Assembly (NCBI GenBank): GCA_965245735.1
Contig: CBDFAX010000003.1
Coordinates: 34,222-98,221 of the forward strand
Direction of reading: 5' to 3'
Origin: Abiotrophia sp965245735
Lineage (GTDB): Bacteria; Bacillota; Bacilli; Lactobacillales; Aerococcaceae
DNA length: 64,000 bases
The translations under genes were made by a program, and so were the position numbers. Within the stretch, counting starts at the first letter, position 1; each line of letters begins with the position of its first letter. Of this stretch, positions 35,480-44,753 are shown piece by piece. The notes under the pieces are model-generated. The model worked only from the letters and a program-made list of their open reading frames with translations. It was not told the DNA's origin and did no database searches.

Positions 35480-35503
35480 CGCCTACTCCAATGGAGTAGA
35501 CGC
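35480..35503 (-). terminator. Terminator after epuA
   Basis: GCGTCTACTCC pairs with GGAGTAGGCGT, ending in a T-run on the minus strand. It closes the DUF1146-murA-mreB-epuA unit. Confidence 0.88.
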
Positions 35504-35508
35504 TTGTT

Positions 35509-35709
35509 CTATTTCATGACTAAATCAATAATATGACGCCAAGTATCTTGGCTTAGCACTTCCCAGAAGTTGCCCTTGCCAATTATGGCATAGCCGATAA
35601 TCAGCCCGATGACAAAAAACAAGAAAAGTAAGAGTAGGTACATAATGACCCGTAACAAAGTCTTGCCAACAGTGGCCCAGACGGATTTTTTCATAAGTTT
35701 TTCTGCCAT
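35509..35709 (-). CDS. epuA: EpuA-like small membrane protein
   Basis: This 66-residue protein has one hydrophobic segment (about 20-42), then YAIIGKGNFWEVLSQDTW. That closely follows the EpuA pattern (membrane helix, GYxxIGxGNxxxVxxxxxW). EpuA genes lie near murA in streptococci and are often labelled as an RNA polymerase beta-related protein, a label that lacks clear support. The function is not known. GGAG five bases before ATG supports the start. It follows the mreB homologue by 12 bases. Confidence 0.75.
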   Translation of the reverse strand: MAEKLMKKSVWATVGKTLLRVIMYLLLLFLFFVIGLIIGYAIIGKGNFWEVLSQDTWRHIIDLVMK

Positions 35710-35721
35710 AAGGACTCCTTT

Positions 35722-36786
35722 CTACCCTAAAATACGGCGTTTGATACGTTGTAAGCGACGCTTCAATCGTTGGCGCCATGTCGGGTTGGTACGTTCTAAT
35801 TTACCTGAGAGAATTAAATCCAACATCAAACCTGAGCCAATGGCCACACAGTTCATAGGCTGCTCAGCCTTAAGGACACTGACCTTAAGGAAATCCGTCA
35901 GGAAGGTATCCAAGTGATAGATTAAGGCGCCTCCACCTGTCAAGAGGATGCCCTTTTCCATAACATCAGCTGCCATCTCAGGCGGGATTGTTTCTAAGAC
36001 TCGCTTAGCTACGCGGGCAATCTCAATCAAGATTGGTCGAATAGCCTGACAAATCATATTCGAGTCGACATTCACTGACTTAGGCAAGCCGGTCAAGAGG
36101 TCTCGTCCCTTCACATCATAGGTTTCTACTTCTTCTTCCGGTAAGAGAACTGCAGACGCGACCGCCTTCTTCAAGCTTTCGGCTGAACGTTCACCAACCA
36201 GAATGTGGAAATTGTCTTTGAGATATTGAATGATGGCTAAATCTAAGTCATCACCAGCCAATTTAATGGATTCACTGGCAATTACTTCGCCCGCAGAGAT
36301 GACTGCAAAGTCACTCGTTCCACCACCAATATCAATGACCATACTACCCGATGAGCTCAGTGGGTCAATACCAGCACCTACACCGGCTACCTTTGGTTCT
36401 TCCTCTAAGTAGATACGGCCTCCACCTGCCCGTTCAACCGTTTCAATTAAGGCTAGGCGTTCAATCTCGCTTACCTTTGATGGGGCACAAATTAAAACAT
36501 TGGGTTTAGCAAACCAAGAGGTTAGGTTCAAACGTTGCATAAAGAGCATAAGCATGGCCTCAGCGATATCAAAATCGGCAATGACGCCACCCTTTAGCGG
36601 TTGAATAACCTGAATGGATTCAGGTGTCCGGCCCATCATTTCATAGGCTTCATGGCCAATAGCAATGACTTCTTGGCTGCGTGTATCAATGGCTACGACA
36701 GAAGGCTCATTCAGGATAATCCCTTTACCGTATAAATTCACTAAAACATTTGTTGTTCCTAAGTCTATTCCGACGTTTTTAGCCAT
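35722..36786 (-). CDS. mreB: MreB/Mbl family actin-like protein
   Basis: This 354-residue protein belongs to the cytoskeletal actins that guide side-wall synthesis. Motifs are GIDLGTTNVLV (phosphate 1), VIDIGGGTSDFAVIS (phosphate 2) and LTGGGALI (adenosine site), plus APSKVSEIER. After the fold ends (about residue 335) there is a very basic tail, RQRLKRRLQRIKRRILG, which could bind membrane or nucleic acid. No mreC or mreD lies nearby. Cocci often lack MreB, so its presence here deserves attention. It lies 13 bases after murA. Confidence 0.9.
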   Translation of the reverse strand: MAKNVGIDLGTTNVLVNLYGKGIILNEPSVVAIDTRSQEVIAIGHEAYEMMGRTPESIQVIQPLKGGVIADFDIAEAMLMLFMQRLNLTSWFAKPNVLICAPSKVSEIERLALIETVERAGGGRIYLEEEPKVAGVGAGIDPLSSSGSMVIDIGGGTSDFAVISAGEVIASESIKLAGDDLDLAIIQYLKDNFHILVGERSAESLKKAVASAVLLPEEEVETYDVKGRDLLTGLPKSVNVDSNMICQAIRPILIEIARVAKRVLETIPPEMAADVMEKGILLTGGGALIYHLDTFLTDFLKVSVLKAEQPMNCVAIGSGLMLDLILSGKLERTNPTWRQRLKRRLQRIKRRILG

Positions 36787-36799
36787 TTAAGACCCTCCT

Positions 36800-38101
36800 C
36801 TATGCAAGAGTCGTAGTCTTTTGTGGCGTTGCTACTTGAGCACTATTAACCCGGTCAATATTAGCACCTAAGGCTTTGAGTTTCTCATGGAATCGGAAGT
36901 AGCCACGATCTAGATACTTCAATTCAGACACGCGGGTTACCCCTTCAGCCGTCAAGCCGGCAATAATCAAGGCTGCAGCTGCGCGTAAATCGGTGGCCTT
37001 GACGCTAGCACCATAGAATTGGGTAGGGCCTTCCATGACCACATTTTGGCGATCAATGGTAAAGTGGGCATTCATCCGGCGTAACTCTTCAAAGTGCATA
37101 AAGCGATTCTCGAAAACTGTCTCGGTTAAGGAGCTTGAGCCTTCAGCTAAGAGTTGAGCAATCGACATTTGTGCCTGCATATCGGTTGGGAAGCCAGGAT
37201 ATGGCAAGGTCTTAACATCAGTTGGCTGCAAAGTCTTAGGCCCAATAACCCGTAGACCATTTTGATACTCGTGGAATACAACCCCCATTTCACGCAATTT
37301 GCTAATCAATGGCATGTTGTGTTCTGACACAGCCCCTTCAACTAAGACATCGCCTTGGGTGACAGCAGCTGCCACCATAAAGGTACCTGCTTCAATCCGG
37401 TCTGGAATCACATCATGGGAGGTCCCATGTAGGGCTTTGACCCCATGAATCTTAATGGTTTCCGTCCCAGCGCCGACAATATCGGCCCCCATCCGGTTTA
37501 AGAAGTTAGCTAAATCCACAATTTCTGGCTCACGCGCTACGTTCTCTAAGATGGTAGTACCTTCTGCCAAGACAGCCGCCATCATAATATTTTCAGTCGC
37601 GCCCACACTTGGGAAGTCCAAGTAGATACGCGCGCCCACCAACTTATCAGCTTGTGCTTCAACATAGCCAGCTGCACGTGTAATTTTTGCCCCCAGAGCT
37701 TCAAAGCCCTTGAGATGGAGGTCAATAGGACGAGTCCCGATGGCACAGCCACCTGGCATTGCCACTCGTGCATGACCAAAGCGAGCCAAGAGTGGCCCCA
37801 TCACAACAATCGATGCCCGCATCTTGCTAACAAAGTCATAATCAGCTGTGGTTGACACAGGACCGGTTGCGTCTAAAGTCATTTCATTGTTTTCTTGATC
37901 AAATTCATTGCTTACGTTAATTGCGGTCAGTAAGTTGTTAAGGGTAAAGACATCTGATAAGACAGGCACATTAGACAAATGAACCTTGCCTGTTTCTGCT
38001 AAAATAGCTGCCGCCAAGATTGGCAAGACCGCATTTTTAGCTCCTTCAACTTTGACAACACCTTCTAATCGATTACCACCTTGAACAATAATCTCTTCCA
38101 T
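36800..38101 (-). CDS. murA: UDP-GlcNAc 1-carboxyvinyltransferase MurA
   Basis: MurA performs the first committed step of peptidoglycan synthesis, joining PEP to UDP-GlcNAc; it is the target of fosfomycin. KVEGAKNAVLPI lies near the N terminus. The catalytic Cys is in MPGGCAIGTRPID, so fosfomycin binding should be intact. FPTDMQAQ and LRAAAALIIAGL are other family motifs. AGGAG eight bases before the ATG at 38101 fixes the start (433 residues). It is downstream of a DUF1146 gene and upstream of mreB. Confidence 0.96.
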   Translation of the reverse strand: MEEIIVQGGNRLEGVVKVEGAKNAVLPILAAAILAETGKVHLSNVPVLSDVFTLNNLLTAINVSNEFDQENNEMTLDATGPVSTTADYDFVSKMRASIVVMGPLLARFGHARVAMPGGCAIGTRPIDLHLKGFEALGAKITRAAGYVEAQADKLVGARIYLDFPSVGATENIMMAAVLAEGTTILENVAREPEIVDLANFLNRMGADIVGAGTETIKIHGVKALHGTSHDVIPDRIEAGTFMVAAAVTQGDVLVEGAVSEHNMPLISKLREMGVVFHEYQNGLRVIGPKTLQPTDVKTLPYPGFPTDMQAQMSIAQLLAEGSSSLTETVFENRFMHFEELRRMNAHFTIDRQNVVMEGPTQFYGASVKATDLRAAAALIIAGLTAEGVTRVSELKYLDRGYFRFHEKLKALGANIDRVNSAQVATPQKTTTLA

Positions 38102-38162
38102 CAAAAATTCTCCTATTCTTACGCCTATTCGTTTTGGAGCGAACAAATAGGGATACACTCTC

Positions 38163-38396
38163 TTATTTAAGGAAACCTAACAATAAGTTCTGTAAGGATT
38201 CCGTCATTTCAATCATAAACGACCCGACTAAGTGCCCCACCGCAAGGCTGACCATGACATAAACAGCATAGGCCCCTTGCTTGGCATTCTGGCGCATGAG
38301 CTGGTTCCAGTTCACACCCCGGAAAATGAGGAGACTCATCCCTAGGATGATAAGACGAAGACATAGTACTGCCATACCATATACACTCGTCTGCAT
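38163..38396 (-). CDS. DUF1146 (YwzB-like) membrane protein
   Basis: This 77-residue protein has two hydrophobic segments (about 8-24 and 44-62) joined by FRGVNWNQLMRQN, matching DUF1146. Genes of this family commonly lie directly before murA in Firmicutes. Function unknown. GGAG eight bases before the ATG at 38396 selects that codon over a GTG three codons upstream. Confidence 0.78.
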   Translation of the reverse strand: MQTSVYGMAVLCLRLIILGMSLLIFRGVNWNQLMRQNAKQGAYAVYVMVSLAVGHLVGSFMIEMTESLQNLLLGFLK

Positions 38397-38423
38397 GTCT
38401 ATCACTCCTTCAAGTCCAAGACT

Positions 38424-38432
38424 ATGATAACA
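38424..38432 (-). promoter_or_regulatory. Possible extended -10 for the DUF1146-murA operon
   Basis: The minus strand reads TGTTATCAT, with TATCAT at plus 38424-38429. The -35 region is poor. Confidence 0.45.
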
Positions 38433-38587
38433 TAAGTTCTAGGGAAAAAGAAATAGTTAATCTCCTTATCTTTAATTTGTCATGATTCTGACCCATTTCA
38501 TAAGGGCATTTTGGGGTCACTGAAAGCTAGGCAGACAAGTTTTCTGCCTCTTTACATTCCCACTTTGTGTCATAGAGATAAAAATCA

Positions 38588-38616
38588 CAGCCTGAAAGGG
38601 CAAGGCCTCCAGGCTG
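38588..38616 (-). terminator. Terminator of thiI
   Basis: CAGCCTG pairs with CAGGCTG around a 15-base loop. ATTTTTATC follows on the minus strand. Confidence 0.6.
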
Positions 38617-38628
38617 AAATCAAACAAA

Positions 38629-39843
38629 CTATAGTAAGTGACTAAAATCCGGACTACTTAACTTACCGTAATCCGCGCCAATAATCTCAGTTTGAGTGCC
38701 CTCAACAGCGCGAGCAACTAAACCTTCTACATCTAAGAGAGCTTCTAGCTCCATTACAGACGTCAACTTTGGCTTAGTACGTGGTGATTTAGGGGCAAAG
38801 ACCGTACAGCAGTCTTCAAAAGGCTCATTGGAAATCTCATAAGTCCCAATGGCTTCCGCCTGCGCAATAATATCGTTCTTGTCTACCGCAATTAAAGGCC
38901 GCAAAATCGGAACAGAGGTCACTTGGTTGATGGCCCGCATACTCTTCAGTGTCTGAGAGGCCACTTGCCCTAAGGATTCTCCCGTCACAATAGCATCAGC
39001 TTGTTGACGATTCACTAGGGCCTCCATGACCCGAAGCATCATACGACGCATAATGGTCATGGAAAAATCATCGTGGACCTTATTCTTAATTTCCTCTTGA
39101 ATTTCAGTAAAAGGCACACAATGATAAGTCAAGCTTCGACCATATTGAGCCAATTGAGCCGTTAATTTTTTGGTCTTTTCCAGAGCTTGTGGGCTCGTAT
39201 AAGGTGGGCTGGCAAAATGAACTGCTTCAATTTCCAAACCACGCTTCATCATCTGATAGCCTGCCACAGGAGAATCAATCCCCCCGGACAGCATGAGCAA
39301 GGCGCGGCCGCTAGCCCCATAAGGCAATCCCCCTACCCCCTTGTAAGACAAGAGGCTTAAGTAGGCGCCAGCCTTTTGGATACTGATCGTTAATTTGTAA
39401 TCCGGGGTCTTAAAGTCTACTTCCAAATCTGGATAAGCTAAACCTAGGCAAGTACCCACTTCTCTCTGTAGGTCCATGGTGTCGTAGGCAAAGGTCTTAT
39501 CAGAACGCTTGGCTAAGACTCTAAAAGAACTACCAGCAGCTGGCTTCACTTCTTCAAACAAGGCCAGTGCCTGATCTTTGATTGCGTCCAGATCCTTGTC
39601 CACTCGATAGACTGGCTCGAAGCGCGAAATACCTGGTACTGTCTCAATCCGCTCAATCACTGTTTGGTAAGGCGTTTTTTGCCAAATTAAATGCATAAAG
39701 TCGTATTCAGGTACAATCTTGATGCGTTCTAAATCCTGGGTACGGTAACGGATATGCTCAGCTAATTTATTAATAAACATTTTTTTATTGCGACCCTTAG
39801 TTGAGAGTTCGCCATAATGAATGAGAATTTGTTTTTGACTCAT
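38629..39843 (-). CDS. thiI: tRNA 4-thiouridine synthetase ThiI
   Basis: ThiI makes 4-thiouridine at position 8 of tRNA, a near-UV sensor, and may also help thiazole synthesis. An N-terminal ferredoxin-like/THUMP region (about 1-165) is followed by the PP-loop LSGGIDSPVAGYQMMKRG. The 404-residue protein has no C-terminal rhodanese domain, as in Bacillus. There sulfur comes directly from a dedicated desulfurase (NifZ), and the adjacent desulfurase gene fits that role. The two genes overlap by four bases. Confidence 0.94.
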   Translation of the reverse strand: MSQKQILIHYGELSTKGRNKKMFINKLAEHIRYRTQDLERIKIVPEYDFMHLIWQKTPYQTVIERIETVPGISRFEPVYRVDKDLDAIKDQALALFEEVKPAAGSSFRVLAKRSDKTFAYDTMDLQREVGTCLGLAYPDLEVDFKTPDYKLTISIQKAGAYLSLLSYKGVGGLPYGASGRALLMLSGGIDSPVAGYQMMKRGLEIEAVHFASPPYTSPQALEKTKKLTAQLAQYGRSLTYHCVPFTEIQEEIKNKVHDDFSMTIMRRMMLRVMEALVNRQQADAIVTGESLGQVASQTLKSMRAINQVTSVPILRPLIAVDKNDIIAQAEAIGTYEISNEPFEDCCTVFAPKSPRTKPKLTSVMELEALLDVEGLVARAVEGTQTEIIGADYGKLSSPDFSHLL

Positions 39844-40991
39844 GATTTTCCTCGTGTTTTCTCAAATTGTTGGCTAATTTCTGGAATGGCTACTAGACAT
39901 TTTTCAATATCCTGGTCACTGGTATCCGCTGCTAGGCTGAAACGCAAGGCGGACTGGGCTAAGTTTTGGGGTACACCCATTGCAGCCAAACTGTGATGGT
40001 CAGATTTTACTCGACTGGAACAAGCACTGGTAGTTGACACATAGATACCTTGGGCCTCGAAGGCATTGAGTAAGACCTCGCCAGGAATTCCTGGAAGAGC
40101 TGCGCACAGAATATGAGGCGCTGCTGTATCTTGGGCAAAGATAACCCAACCTTGCGCTCTTAAGGCTTGGGCTAGTTGCTGGCCATAGGCCTTAAGCCGC
40201 GAACGTGTCTGATCTTGTTCTTCATGGGCTAGACGTAGGGCCTTGGCAGTAGCCACAATGGCGGCTAGGTTCTCAGTCCCAGATCTTTGCCCCTGCTCCT
40301 GGCCTCCTCCCGTCATGAGGGGAACCAAATCCACGTGTTGGCGGCAGGCCAAAATCCCCACTCCGCGTGGCGCGTGAAACTTGTGGCTAGACAAGCTTAA
40401 ACAATCAATTCTGGCCTGCTGAAGCCGGGACAAATCGGTCGTAACTGCCTGAACCCCATCGACGTGCCAGACAATATTTGGATAGTCTGCTAAGATTTGC
40501 GCCATCTGGCTCAAAGGCTGGCAAGCTCCCATCTCATTATTGACAGCCATGGTGGAAACCAGCAAAACCTCTGGTCCTAACTTAGCTCGGGAAGCTTCCA
40601 AATCCACTTGCCCTTGGTCCGTCACTGGCAAAGTGGCCCAGGTCAGACCTTGGCTTTCGATATAGTCTCTTTGGCTTAAAACTGCAGGATGCTCAATAGG
40701 ACTGACCAGAACAAGTTTAGCCTCTGGCCGACGTTTGTGGGCCTGGCTTACAATCCGTTGGAAGACCCAGTTATTGGCCTCAGTGCCTGAACTAGTAAAG
40801 TAGATTTCCTGTGGATGATAACCTAATAGTTGACCAACTTGGGTTCGAGCCTGTTCCAAAAGTTGTCGGCTCTTGCGCCCCAAGCCGTGGGCACTCGACG
40901 GATTAGCAAAAAATTCTTGAGCCACCTGGCTATAGGTAGCCAAGACTTGAGGATGAATCCGGGTAGTTGCGGCGTTATCCAGATAAATCAT
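39840..40991 (-). CDS. Cysteine desulfurase, ThiI partner (NifZ-like)
   Basis: This 383-residue PLP enzyme is the second desulfurase of the window. IYLDNAATTRIHPQVLATY is the N-terminal signature; the PLP lysine is in SSHKFHAPRGVG and the persulfide Cys in STTSACSSRVK. The four-base overlap with thiI indicates translational coupling and a dedicated supply of sulfur for s4U synthesis. The active-site loop differs from that of the MnmA-linked desulfurase (SAGSACSAGS). Confidence 0.9.
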   Translation of the reverse strand: MIYLDNAATTRIHPQVLATYSQVAQEFFANPSSAHGLGRKSRQLLEQARTQVGQLLGYHPQEIYFTSSGTEANNWVFQRIVSQAHKRRPEAKLVLVSPIEHPAVLSQRDYIESQGLTWATLPVTDQGQVDLEASRAKLGPEVLLVSTMAVNNEMGACQPLSQMAQILADYPNIVWHVDGVQAVTTDLSRLQQARIDCLSLSSHKFHAPRGVGILACRQHVDLVPLMTGGGQEQGQRSGTENLAAIVATAKALRLAHEEQDQTRSRLKAYGQQLAQALRAQGWVIFAQDTAAPHILCAALPGIPGEVLLNAFEAQGIYVSTTSACSSRVKSDHHSLAAMGVPQNLAQSALRFSLAADTSDQDIEKCLVAIPEISQQFEKTRGKS

Positions 40992-41008
40992 CGCTTTCCT
41001 CCTCTTAC

Positions 41009-41042
41009 AAAAAGGCCCGACAGCAAGTGTCTTGGGCCTTTT
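41009..41042. terminator. Terminator between ezrA and the desulfurase gene
   Basis: AAAAGGCCC pairs with GGGCCTTTT, with an inner GACA/TGTC stem. T-runs lie on both sides; it mainly serves ezrA. Confidence 0.75.
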
Positions 41043-41069
41043 GTCTCTAAACTATTTCACCTAGTAAAC

Positions 41070-42788
41070 TTAAAATTGGCTGCTCCGCTTTTCTTGGTGG
41101 TACATACGACGCACTTGGGTTGGCGCTTCTTGATCCACCCGACGTAGGGATTTTTCAATGACAGCCAAGGCTTCTTGGTACTTAAACTCCCGATGGAAGA
41201 GATACTGAGCCTCTTTGATTGCGGCGTCCACTTCAGGATAGTCATAGCGGAATCGATTGCTCTGTTGAATCATGTATTCGGTCAACATAGCACTGTCTAC
41301 CACTGACTCCGTCATTTCTTCTAGCGCAGCAAGGTGACGCTCTAACTCATCTTCTAAGCTCTCAATTTCATCCATATCAATACGAACTCGGTTGAGTTGC
41401 TTAGCCAAGTGTTCAATTTGGTCCGTTACACGATAGAACTGGTCATAGAAGGAATCACTGAGACCAGGCAAATGACTTTTCTCAATCCGACGCTTAATAT
41501 TGCGTAGAGCTAATTCATAGTCATCCAAGTTAGTCTTGGCGTCCTTCTCGCGCGTATTGAGTTGAGCAATTTTGTTGGTGATTGCCAATACTTGCTCATC
41601 AATTTCTTCGATACGTTTGCGAATTTTCTTAATGCGGCCTTCAGCTTGGGTGTAAACCACTGCAGAACCTTCGGTCTCAGCCACCAAGTCTTTGAATCGG
41701 TTATATTCATGACGAATTTGATCGCTTAAATCAGCAATTTGATCCACTTCGTTCTCATGAAGAATATAGCTTTGCGCGATGCGGTCTACTTCAATGCCAG
41801 CATAACGCCCATTTTCAGCTACTTCATCGATTTTACGGCGAAGGCTTTGGATGTTCTTGTTGACGTAGTCTTTAGCTTCGATTTCAGTCTCCATTAAATC
41901 ATAGAGCGACTTGATATCACGTTCAGCCTTATCCATCAAAGTCTTAGCCTCTGATAAATCGGCATTTTTAATTTCACTCTTGGCATCATTCAATTTTTCT
42001 TGAATTTCGTCCACTTTTTCTAGAATGGCGACGCCATCAAAGTCAAAGCGGCTATCTACCATTTTTTGGTAGCCTTCACGCAAATCATCTAAAGAGTCTT
42101 CGTATTCATTCTTAATCTTGTCGTACATTGACGGAATACGTTCCAGGATATCTTCAAGGCTAGTCATGTCAGCATCAATGGTCTTGAGCATGTCACGCGC
42201 TTCAAGATGGTCCCCATTTTCAGTGTACTCATTGTATTTGGTGAAGTTGAGTTCCAAATACTGGAGATTCTTCTCCAAGGTCTCAATGGCAGGACCATAA
42301 TCAAAACTGTGGTTCATGACATTCTTACGGGCTGAATTATAACGCTCATGTAAAGCCGCATTCAACTCATTGTTGTCAACTTCTACCTGCAGAAGATCGG
42401 ACAAGTCTTGATGGAGGTCTTGCACCTTATCCATGGTTTCATCAATCAACTGACGTGCTTGAGCAATAGTCCGGCCAGTCCGCACAAAATTCAGTTGGTC
42501 CGCATATTGTTGGGCACCAACCAAGGCAGATTCAATCTCTACAAACTGGAAGTTGGTAATGGATTGCCACTGGTTAACCAAGCTCTCGTACTTACGTTTT
42601 GTTTGACCCGATAGGCTCATATTCTTAAGGAGGAAGAGTTGATTGGCAATCGGTATCGCCATCATCTCCTCTTTTCTTGCTTCAAGTTCCCGGATGCTTT
42701 GCGTATTTTTATTTCGGTAGAAGTAATAGGCAAAGTAACCAAGCACACAAACCAAAATAATTAATAGTAATATACCTGTAAATTGCAA
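41070..42788 (-). CDS. ezrA: Septation ring regulator EzrA
   Basis: EzrA is a membrane-anchored negative regulator of Z-ring assembly and also links to penicillin-binding proteins. One N-terminal membrane segment (about 4-24) is followed by about 545 residues that are almost entirely helical and charged, as in the spectrin-like EzrA repeats. The 572-residue length is normal. EzrA occurs only in low-G+C Gram-positive bacteria, which supports the taxonomic placement. It lies upstream of the ThiI-linked desulfurase, the same neighbourhood as in many Firmicutes. Confidence 0.94.
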   Translation of the reverse strand: MQFTGILLLIILVCVLGYFAYYFYRNKNTQSIRELEARKEEMMAIPIANQLFLLKNMSLSGQTKRKYESLVNQWQSITNFQFVEIESALVGAQQYADQLNFVRTGRTIAQARQLIDETMDKVQDLHQDLSDLLQVEVDNNELNAALHERYNSARKNVMNHSFDYGPAIETLEKNLQYLELNFTKYNEYTENGDHLEARDMLKTIDADMTSLEDILERIPSMYDKIKNEYEDSLDDLREGYQKMVDSRFDFDGVAILEKVDEIQEKLNDAKSEIKNADLSEAKTLMDKAERDIKSLYDLMETEIEAKDYVNKNIQSLRRKIDEVAENGRYAGIEVDRIAQSYILHENEVDQIADLSDQIRHEYNRFKDLVAETEGSAVVYTQAEGRIKKIRKRIEEIDEQVLAITNKIAQLNTREKDAKTNLDDYELALRNIKRRIEKSHLPGLSDSFYDQFYRVTDQIEHLAKQLNRVRIDMDEIESLEDELERHLAALEEMTESVVDSAMLTEYMIQQSNRFRYDYPEVDAAIKEAQYLFHREFKYQEALAVIEKSLRRVDQEAPTQVRRMYHQEKRSSQF

Positions 42789-42940
42789 TGTGTTCGCTCC
42801 TCCTTATGTCCATTTTTAGGCCTTAACGAGAAAAAAGCCTAAATAATCATTTTCGATTATACCACTAATGGCGGGGATTATAAAGCAAAAAGTTAGATTT
42901 GAGCGTTAAATGTAACAATTGAAATATCTGAACGAATTAA

Positions 42941-42978
42941 AGCCCCTCGGCACTGCCTTTCTGGCGTACCGAGGGGCT
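42941..42978 (-). terminator. Terminator of the DUF1002 gene
   Basis: AGCCCCTCGG is exactly complementary to CCGAGGGGCT, with an imperfect inner stem. It lies 18 bases past the stop codon. Confidence 0.8.
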
Positions 42979-42995
42979 CTTTATTATGCTAACCC

Positions 42996-44753
42996 TTATG
43001 GGTTTTGACCGTTATTTGCAGGTTGGCCTGCTTCACTGGATTCAGTACCAGGTTGAGCTGGTGCAGGTTGGTTTTGATCTTGATTAGCAGGAGCGGTTGA
43101 CGCTTCAGCTGAATTTTGCCCAGAAGCTTGCGACTCTTGGTTGTTGGAGTTACTTGGTTGATTATCCCCATTATAACCTGGAATCTTAAAATCTTTTGGC
43201 AAGTTAATCGTTAAATCAACGCTTGGCTTAACGTCAACACCGTAAGCATTTTTGAAGCTAAAGAGTCCATTAGCTACAGGTGTTACATTTGGTTCAATCC
43301 CTACGCTAACTTGGCCAGACGCTGTATCATAGAAGAGGTGATCAGCTGTTGACACATGGGTTACTAAGTCCACCCGAGGAAAAGCAGTAATCTTGCTACC
43401 ATCTTGAACAAATTCGTAAGCATATACTTCGTTAGCATAGCCCGTTGCCAAGGCAAACTTATCTGTTAGGCTCTTAACATCTGCTTGGTTACCCACTGCT
43501 TCAGCCGCATTAAGTTGAGAAGCCCAACGTTGTTTAACACTGGTGTAGTCGCTACCCAAAGCTTCCTTACGATCCTTGTCCAAAGTATTGGTGTATTGAT
43601 AGAGGTAAACACGTAATTGGTTGAGGGCTTGTTTCTCTTCAGGCTTCATATCTGGTAAGAATTTTTCCAGGATGAAGGTATGAGAGTAAATGTCATAAAC
43701 CGGTTCGCCATTTTGCACACGTTCATAGAATTTCTTGAACATTGCAGGCAGAATTGGGTTGTAAACAGCTTGATCAGAGTAGTCTTTGCGTTCCGCATTT
43801 AAGATTTCTTCCTTACTTGGCACGCTAGCTTCGTCTAAGCTGTTGAGGACTTCTTTCCAAGGTGCATTGAGGCTATTGTCTACAGATTTTTCTAATTGTT
43901 GGATAGTATCTTTAGACTTAGCTGCCTCAGTCTTAGCATATTCTTCCGCTAATTTTACCAGCTCTTCCTTAGTTGAGTCAGAAATATTAACGGTCGTGTT
44001 GTTGTTAGTGGTGTTGTTATTAATGGTCGTATTATTATTAACAGTAGTGTTATTAATTACTTGGTTAACAATGGTTTGAGCCACTTGGGTGTCCACGTTT
44101 ACCCCTTGGTTGGCTTGTTGGTTGGTGACTTCTTTTTTAATTTCAGAAATAATTTGGTTAGCCTTGGTGTCGTCTAATTTATCTTCTTTCTTAACAACTT
44201 CGACTACCTTGATTTCTTTCTCAGCTACCTTAACAGCTTTCTCATCTACTTTAACACCTGACTTAGCAAGCAAGGCATAGACACCTGCCAATGCCCCCTC
44301 ACCCGTTACAGGACTAACGGTAGCAATACGAATCAGGACATCCTTGGCACCAGACGTAATAGCTGCGTTCTGATAAGTCGTAGCGCTGACTAAAGTAATG
44401 TTTTGAGGTGTCACAATTTGAACTTGTACCCCATAACCAGCTGCTTGTTGTTCAATATAAGCACTAGAATAAACAGTAGTGCTAGCATTAGAGCCATCAT
44501 GTAGATATTGGTTGATGGTATTACCATCTACCATAAGCGTATTGGCTGCGCTAAAGTCCTTAGCACCCAAGAGGTTCTTGGTTTGTTCTTGTTGTTGAGG
44601 GTTCAACGATGCCCCCAGAGACAATAATTTTTGTTGTTGAGCTTGTTCTACCGCAGAAACTAGTTCTGATGATGGTTGGCTTAAATAGGCCACGTTTGGC
44701 GCGACAGCAAGAGCTGCCATTAAAGCAACGAGGCATTTAGTTGATTTCTTCAT
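42996..44753 (-). CDS. Secreted DUF1002-type protein with long C-terminal extension
   Basis: This 585-residue exported protein has a signal peptide at 1-26 or so (KK, then ALMAALAVAPNVAYL). Residues about 38-205 resemble DUF1002: LSLGASLNPQQQ, VDGNTINQYL and GVYALLAKSGVKVDEKAVKVA. A run of Asn-Thr repeats (about 228-258, such as NNTTVNNNTTINNNTT) follows. After it comes a helical and mixed domain (about 260-525) with no match I recognise. The last 50 residues are rich in Pro, Gln, Ser and Asn. There is no LPXTG motif. Most DUF1002 proteins are near 290-320 residues, so the second half is extra. Function unknown. Confidence 0.75.
   Translation of the reverse strand: MKKSTKCLVALMAALAVAPNVAYLSQPSSELVSAVEQAQQQKLLSLGASLNPQQQEQTKNLLGAKDFSAANTLMVDGNTINQYLHDGSNASTTVYSSAYIEQQAAGYGVQVQIVTPQNITLVSATTYQNAAITSGAKDVLIRIATVSPVTGEGALAGVYALLAKSGVKVDEKAVKVAEKEIKVVEVVKKEDKLDDTKANQIISEIKKEVTNQQANQGVNVDTQVAQTIVNQVINNTTVNNNTTINNNTTNNNTTVNISDSTKEELVKLAEEYAKTEAAKSKDTIQQLEKSVDNSLNAPWKEVLNSLDEASVPSKEEILNAERKDYSDQAVYNPILPAMFKKFYERVQNGEPVYDIYSHTFILEKFLPDMKPEEKQALNQLRVYLYQYTNTLDKDRKEALGSDYTSVKQRWASQLNAAEAVGNQADVKSLTDKFALATGYANEVYAYEFVQDGSKITAFPRVDLVTHVSTADHLFYDTASGQVSVGIEPNVTPVANGLFSFKNAYGVDVKPSVDLTINLPKDFKIPGYNGDNQPSNSNNQESQASGQNSAEASTAPANQDQNQPAPAQPGTESSEAGQPANNGQNP

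Noticed and set aside
35220..35779. Small frames overlapping DUF3397 and epuA
   Set aside because: They overlap better supported genes in other frames, and the supported genes have ribosome sites and known neighbours.
43980..44075. Tandem GTT/ATT-rich DNA repeat resembling a microsatellite or CRISPR-like array
   Set aside because: The units are in frame and encode the Asn-Thr spacer of the DUF1002 protein. There are no regular spacers.
43786..44280. Plus-strand hydrophobic open frames opposite the DUF1002 gene
   Set aside because: Their Leu/Val/Ser-rich products arise from reading the Asn/Thr/Lys-rich gene backwards; no start signals are present.
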